Shown here piece by piece: positions 42,849 to 46,076 of a DNA stretch of 46,076 nucleotides. The position numbers and the translations under genes were made by a program. The notes below the pieces were generated by a model, which saw nothing but the letters and a program-made list of their open reading frames with translations, had not been told where the DNA came from and ran no database searches. How positions within the stretch are numbered: position 1 is the first letter of the stretch; each line of letters starts with the position of its first letter. This stretch comes from CAZOVB01 sp964583095 (GTDB lineage Bacteria; Planctomycetota; Phycisphaerae; SM23-33), in contig CAZOVB010000033.1 in the NCBI GenBank assembly GCA_964583095.1, positions 1 to 46,076 of the forward strand, written 5' to 3'.

Positions 42849-45143
42849 ATGCGCGATCTGGAAAGCGTTTTTGTTCTGGTTGGGGTTGTTGCGGGTCTGA
42901 TGCTCTGTGTCTCGCAGGCAGCGGGGCAGGAAAAGGCCGCCAAACCCGAAGTCAAGGACTGGTATGAGTGGCAGGCCCAGGGGCAGGCGGGCTCTGCAAT
43001 GAGCATGGCCGAATGGGCCGACGCCCCGGCCGGAAAGCACGGGCGGATCCTGCGCGACGAGGACAAACTCGTCTACAACGGCAAGCCCATCAAGCTCTGG
43101 GGCCTGAACGTCTGCTATGCCGGCTGTGCGCCGGAGAAGCAACTCGCCGAAGACCGGGCCTTCTTCTATGCCGACTACGGCATCAACGCGGTGCGGCTGC
43201 ACAAGTACGCCGACGGCCCCGGCTGGGCGGGGATACAGTCGGACCAGAGCTTTGCCGAGTTCGACAAGGAAAAGCTCGACCGCATGGACTACTTCGTCTC
43301 GCAGCTCAAGGAGAAGGGGATCTACACGAAGCTCTCCAGCACGTTCGGAGTCAAGCTCGGCCCGGCCGACCGCGAAGCCGTGCCCTTCATGAACGAGTTC
43401 GGCAAATTGGGGCGAGGCCGAAGCCCGCGCATCAAGACAGGCCACGGATCGGTCTTCCTGTCCCGTGAGCTGCAGGATCTCCAGATCCGCCAGATCGTCA
43501 ACCTCCTCAAACACAAGAATCCGTATACGGGCAAGACGTATGCCCAGGATCCGGCCATTGCGATCATCGAGCTGTTCAACGAAGACAGCGCCCTGTTCTT
43601 CGGGACGATGAACCAGCTCCAGAAGGTTCCGACGCTTCGCAAGCGGGCCGGCAAGGAGTTCTTCCAGTGGCTCAAGGACAAGTACGGCAGCAAGGAGAAG
43701 CTCTTGGCCGCCTGGGGAGACGGGGCCCTCAACAGCTTCGGCAACGAAGGACTCGTGGGCGAAAGCTGGGAAGGGGAGTATATCGTCCCGGCCGGCAATC
43801 CGTGGTTCTATGACCCGGCCCAACTGGCTACCAGCCAGGCCCACAAGAAGCAGCGGATGCTCGATACCATGCTCTACCTTTACCAGCGCCAGAACGAGTT
43901 CTACGCCCGGTATGTCAAGGCGATCCGCGAGGCGGGGTACAAGGGCGAGATCATGGCCGGCAACTGGCAGGCGGGGCGGGCGATGAGTCATTACTACAAC
44001 CTTCACAGCGATGCCCTGGTGGGGTTGATCGACCGACACAACTACTTTGGCGGGGGCAGCCGAAACCAGATCAACAACGCCACCATGCTGGCCGTGCCGG
44101 GAAGTGCCATGCTCTCAGCCGGCATGCAGCAGGTTGCGGATCGGCCTTTCAGCCTTTCCGAGTGGATCCACGTCCTGCCCAACGAATGGGGCGTGGAGGG
44201 GCCGGCCATCATCGGCGCCTACGGCATGGGCCTTAACGGCTGGGATGTGTCGTTCATGTTNNNNNNNNNNNNNNNNNNNNNNNNNNNNNNNNNNNNNNNN
44301 NNNNNNNNNNNNNNNNNNNNNNNNNNNNNNNNNNNNNNNNNNNNNNNNNNNNNNNNNNNNATGGGCATCTTCCCAGCCGTGTCGCGCATGGTCCGTCGCG
44401 GCGACGTGAAGGAATCCGACGTGGTAGCCCGCAGGTACGTTTCCATTCCCGACCTGGCCGAGGGAAAGATGGGTTTTGAAGACCAGGTCAAGCAGGAGTG
44501 GGATGTCAAGACGTTCGACAGCGACAAGGTCCCGGCCCGTTCCCTGGCGGCCGCCCGGTGCGTCGTGGAGTTCACCGACGAGCACAAGCCCACGCCCCAG
44601 TTCGACCTGAGCAAGTACATCAAGGATGGCGTCATTCACTCAGCCACCGGGCAACTGGCCTGGAAGGCGGGCAAGGAGAAGCTCGACGGGTACATCACCA
44701 TCGACACCCCGGCCACCAAGGCGGTGGTGGGCTTCGCCAAGGACGTCCCCTGCAAGCTGGGCAATGTGACCATTACGTCCCACAGTCCGTACGCGGCGAT
44801 CTTCATTACGGCCTCTGAGCCGGACAAGACGCTGGCAGAGAGCGAAAGCATCCTGGTCACGGCCATCGCGCGGGCACGCAATACCGGCATGAAGATCGAG
44901 GATGGAACGAAGATCGTCAGCCACGGCAAGGCGCCGATCCTCATGGAGCGCGTCCAGGCGACGGTGGAGATCCGCGGCCGAAAACTCAACCTGAGCCCCT
45001 TGCTTCAGAATGGAGATCTCCCTTGTCTCCAGCTCGTCCTGAACCACGACAAGAAGTCCCTCGAGATTGACACCGGCAAATGGCAGAGCCCGTACTTCCT
45101 TCTGACTCCGCAGACCCCCCAGGCCGGCGACGGCGATAGATAA
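42849..45143 (+). CDS. Exported glycoside hydrolase (clan GH-A, GH5-like), interrupted by a scaffold gap
   Basis: The product (764 codons counting the gap) has a signal peptide (MRDLESVFVLVGVVAGLMLC) ending near AAGQ. A TIM-barrel clan-A domain follows: 'KPIKLWGLNVCYAGC', 'YGINAVRLHKYAD' and 'IAIIELFNEDSALFF', where the Glu (Glu245) after Asn is the likely acid/base. The second catalytic Glu is probably in or near the gap (44261-44360). The C-terminal part (about 560-760) is beta-rich and looks like an accessory domain. AAGGAG lies 6 bases before the ATG. The reading frame continues across the 100-N gap as written, but the true gap size is unknown, so the length is only nominal. Confidence 0.82.
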   Translation: MRDLESVFVLVGVVAGLMLCVSQAAGQEKAAKPEVKDWYEWQAQGQAGSAMSMAEWADAPAGKHGRILRDEDKLVYNGKPIKLWGLNVCYAGCAPEKQLAEDRAFFYADYGINAVRLHKYADGPGWAGIQSDQSFAEFDKEKLDRMDYFVSQLKEKGIYTKLSSTFGVKLGPADREAVPFMNEFGKLGRGRSPRIKTGHGSVFLSRELQDLQIRQIVNLLKHKNPYTGKTYAQDPAIAIIELFNEDSALFFGTMNQLQKVPTLRKRAGKEFFQWLKDKYGSKEKLLAAWGDGALNSFGNEGLVGESWEGEYIVPAGNPWFYDPAQLATSQAHKKQRMLDTMLYLYQRQNEFYARYVKAIREAGYKGEIMAGNWQAGRAMSHYYNLHSDALVGLIDRHNYFGGGSRNQINNATMLAVPGSAMLSAGMQQVADRPFSLSEWIHVLPNEWGVEGPAIIGAYGMGLNGWDVSFMXXXXXXXXXXXXXXXXXXXXXXXXXXXXXXXXXXMGIFPAVSRMVRRGDVKESDVVARRYVSIPDLAEGKMGFEDQVKQEWDVKTFDSDKVPARSLAAARCVVEFTDEHKPTPQFDLSKYIKDGVIHSATGQLAWKAGKEKLDGYITIDTPATKAVVGFAKDVPCKLGNVTITSHSPYAAIFITASEPDKTLAESESILVTAIARARNTGMKIEDGTKIVSHGKAPILMERVQATVEIRGRKLNLSPLLQNGDLPCLQLVLNHDKKSLEIDTGKWQSPYFLLTPQTPQAGDGDR
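44261..44360. other. Scaffold gap of 100 N inside the glycoside hydrolase gene
   Basis: A second run of exactly 100 N. The reading frame is kept on both sides, so the flanks very probably belong to one gene. Confidence 0.97.
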
Positions 45144-45182
45144 CCCGCCAGACGCAGCAGAGATAGTTCTCCGATCGGGCAC

Positions 45183-46076
45183 TCAGGGCTGGAGGGGCTC
45201 TTCGTCCCCGGTCCTGCCGTCGTAGAAGAGCTGGTAGTAGGCCTCGTCGATCCGGAACGGGTCGATCGGGTTCTTCTCCCAGTCGTAGTCCTCGGGCAGG
45301 ACGCCGTAGAGCTTCATCGCGCGGATGTAATCTCCCACCGGCCTCCAGTTCTCGGCGTGGGGGAAGGTGCCCTGGCTCTGGAGGTGCCGGCTCATGCGCG
45401 TAAGCTCCGAAAGCAGCGCCTTGTAGTCCGGGTCCTCCTTGGAGGCAAAGACATTGGCCATCGGGCGGGGATCGTCTTCCTTGCGTCGGCCTCGCACCTT
45501 GCTCAGGGCGTCGCCTTTGCGGCAGAGCCCCAGGCCGCCGGCCTCCTTGGACAGCGGGGCCAGGAGCAGCAGGGAGTTCTTCGGCTCGGTCATGTTGAAG
45601 ACGTGGTCGTAGTCGCGTCCCCGAGGCCAGCCGCGTCCGGTGTACTTGGAATGCCGGTAGCTCTGGCTTCTCTTCCGGTCGCCCTGGACATGGCAGGAGT
45701 CGCATCGCTTCTCCAGGACCGATTCGTCAAAGTCCAGGACCACCGCGTCGGGGTTCTCGTGTCCCTGGGGACCCCTGGGATGGCTGTAGGGGATGTCGCA
45801 CTCGTCCCCGCCGGTGCCGAAGGAGGCATACGTGCCGCTCTGCTGACACTTGACGGCGTACCACCAGCGAAGCGTCTCGATTTCATTCTGGCTGAGCTTG
45901 ACGTCCTTGTGTCCCTGCTTGACGGTTCTCAGCAGCTCGCCGCGGAGCAGGCCGTTGCGTTCCATGTAGGACAGCGACTGGAGGAATCGCACGCCCTTGT
46001 CCTTGTTGAGGATCAGCTCTCCGGCGAACTTCTCGTAGTTGTGGCACGAGGCGCAGTGCTTGTCGAAGATCGGCTG
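45183..46076 (-). CDS. Multi-haem-type cytochrome c domain (HzsA-related), C-terminal part
   Basis: The reading frame stays open to the right edge of the window, so only the last 297 codons are visible. Reading on from the edge gives QPIFDKHCASCHNYEKFAGE, which holds a haem c motif CASCH (46041-46055). A second motif, CDSCH, lies 115 residues later (residues 125-129 of the visible part). The pattern 'IFDKHCASCHN...A' and the tail resemble the C-terminal region of proteins related to hydrazine synthase subunit alpha, common in planctomycetes outside anammox bacteria. Two haems per chain are expected. It is convergent with the glycoside hydrolase gene. The electron-transfer role is inferred only from the haem motifs. 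Confidence 0.75.
   Translation of the reverse strand, partial: QPIFDKHCASCHNYEKFAGELILNKDKGVRFLQSLSYMERNGLLRGELLRTVKQGHKDVKLSQNEIETLRWWYAVKCQQSGTYASFGTGGDECDIPYSHPRGPQGHENPDAVVLDFDESVLEKRCDSCHVQGDRKRSQSYRHSKYTGRGWPRGRDYDHVFNMTEPKNSLLLLAPLSKEAGGLGLCRKGDALSKVRGRRKEDDPRPMANVFASKEDPDYKALLSELTRMSRHLQSQGTFPHAENWRPVGDYIRAMKLYGVLPEDYDWEKNPIDPFRIDEAYYQLFYDGRTGDEEPLQP

Overview
This window looks like a scaffold from a metagenome-assembled planctomycete genome, probably Phycisphaerae or a related class. The indications are PEP-CTERM-tailed exported proteins, a dockerin-like calcium repeat, a signal peptidase I with a zinc-ribbon insert, a Tat-exported formylglycine sulfatase, an HzsA-related cytochrome fragment and high GC. 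Two runs of exactly 100 N (41134-41233 and 44261-44360) are scaffold gaps. The placement is inferred from protein families; there is no rRNA or other marker gene here.

Layout. 1-5,554 (minus strand): a PEP-CTERM serine protease, a thioredoxin-fold membrane protein, a TPR protein, a CapD/WbpM-type nucleotide-sugar dehydratase, and the first 18 codons of a DegT-type aminotransferase running off the left edge. 5,855-16,287 (mostly plus): a parvulin foldase, an unrecognised minus-strand gene, pyrE, a three-gene solute-binding-protein ABC importer, an oversized signal peptidase I, and lptB. The lipid-A-type transport ATPase, the foldase and the beta-barrel protein agree with a diderm envelope. 16,288-19,160: an apparently untranslated small RNA with two hairpins showing the same UCUCCCUCC loop, then a Cys-repeat metal-binding protein, an anti-sigma factor and an ECF sigma factor. 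The last group shares a GGAAC-N17-CGTT motif upstream of both the sigma gene and the Cys-repeat gene.

19,275-30,295: a five-gene export operon (thioredoxin, DUF302, RND/MMPL transporter, LolA-like protein, DUF1302-type outer membrane protein) preceded by a good sigma-54 -24/-12 element and a dyad near -100. Directly upstream lie a PAS sigma-54 activator, a CBS-domain histidine kinase and, divergently, a GAF/HD-GYP protein. I read this as a sensor-regulator-exporter unit. 30,377-46,076: murB, a PEP-CTERM ADP-ribosylglycohydrolase, then a carbohydrate region with an alpha-L-fucosidase, a heparinase II/III-like lyase, a sulfatase and a clan-A glycoside hydrolase. An AAA/DUF4143 ATPase behind AT-rich repeats, an SPFH protein and the end of a multi-haem-type cytochrome are interspersed.

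The observations I consider most novel are the twin-loop small RNA, the ECF regulon with its Cys-repeat protein, and the sigma-54-controlled exporter with interlocked inverted repeats in its control region.
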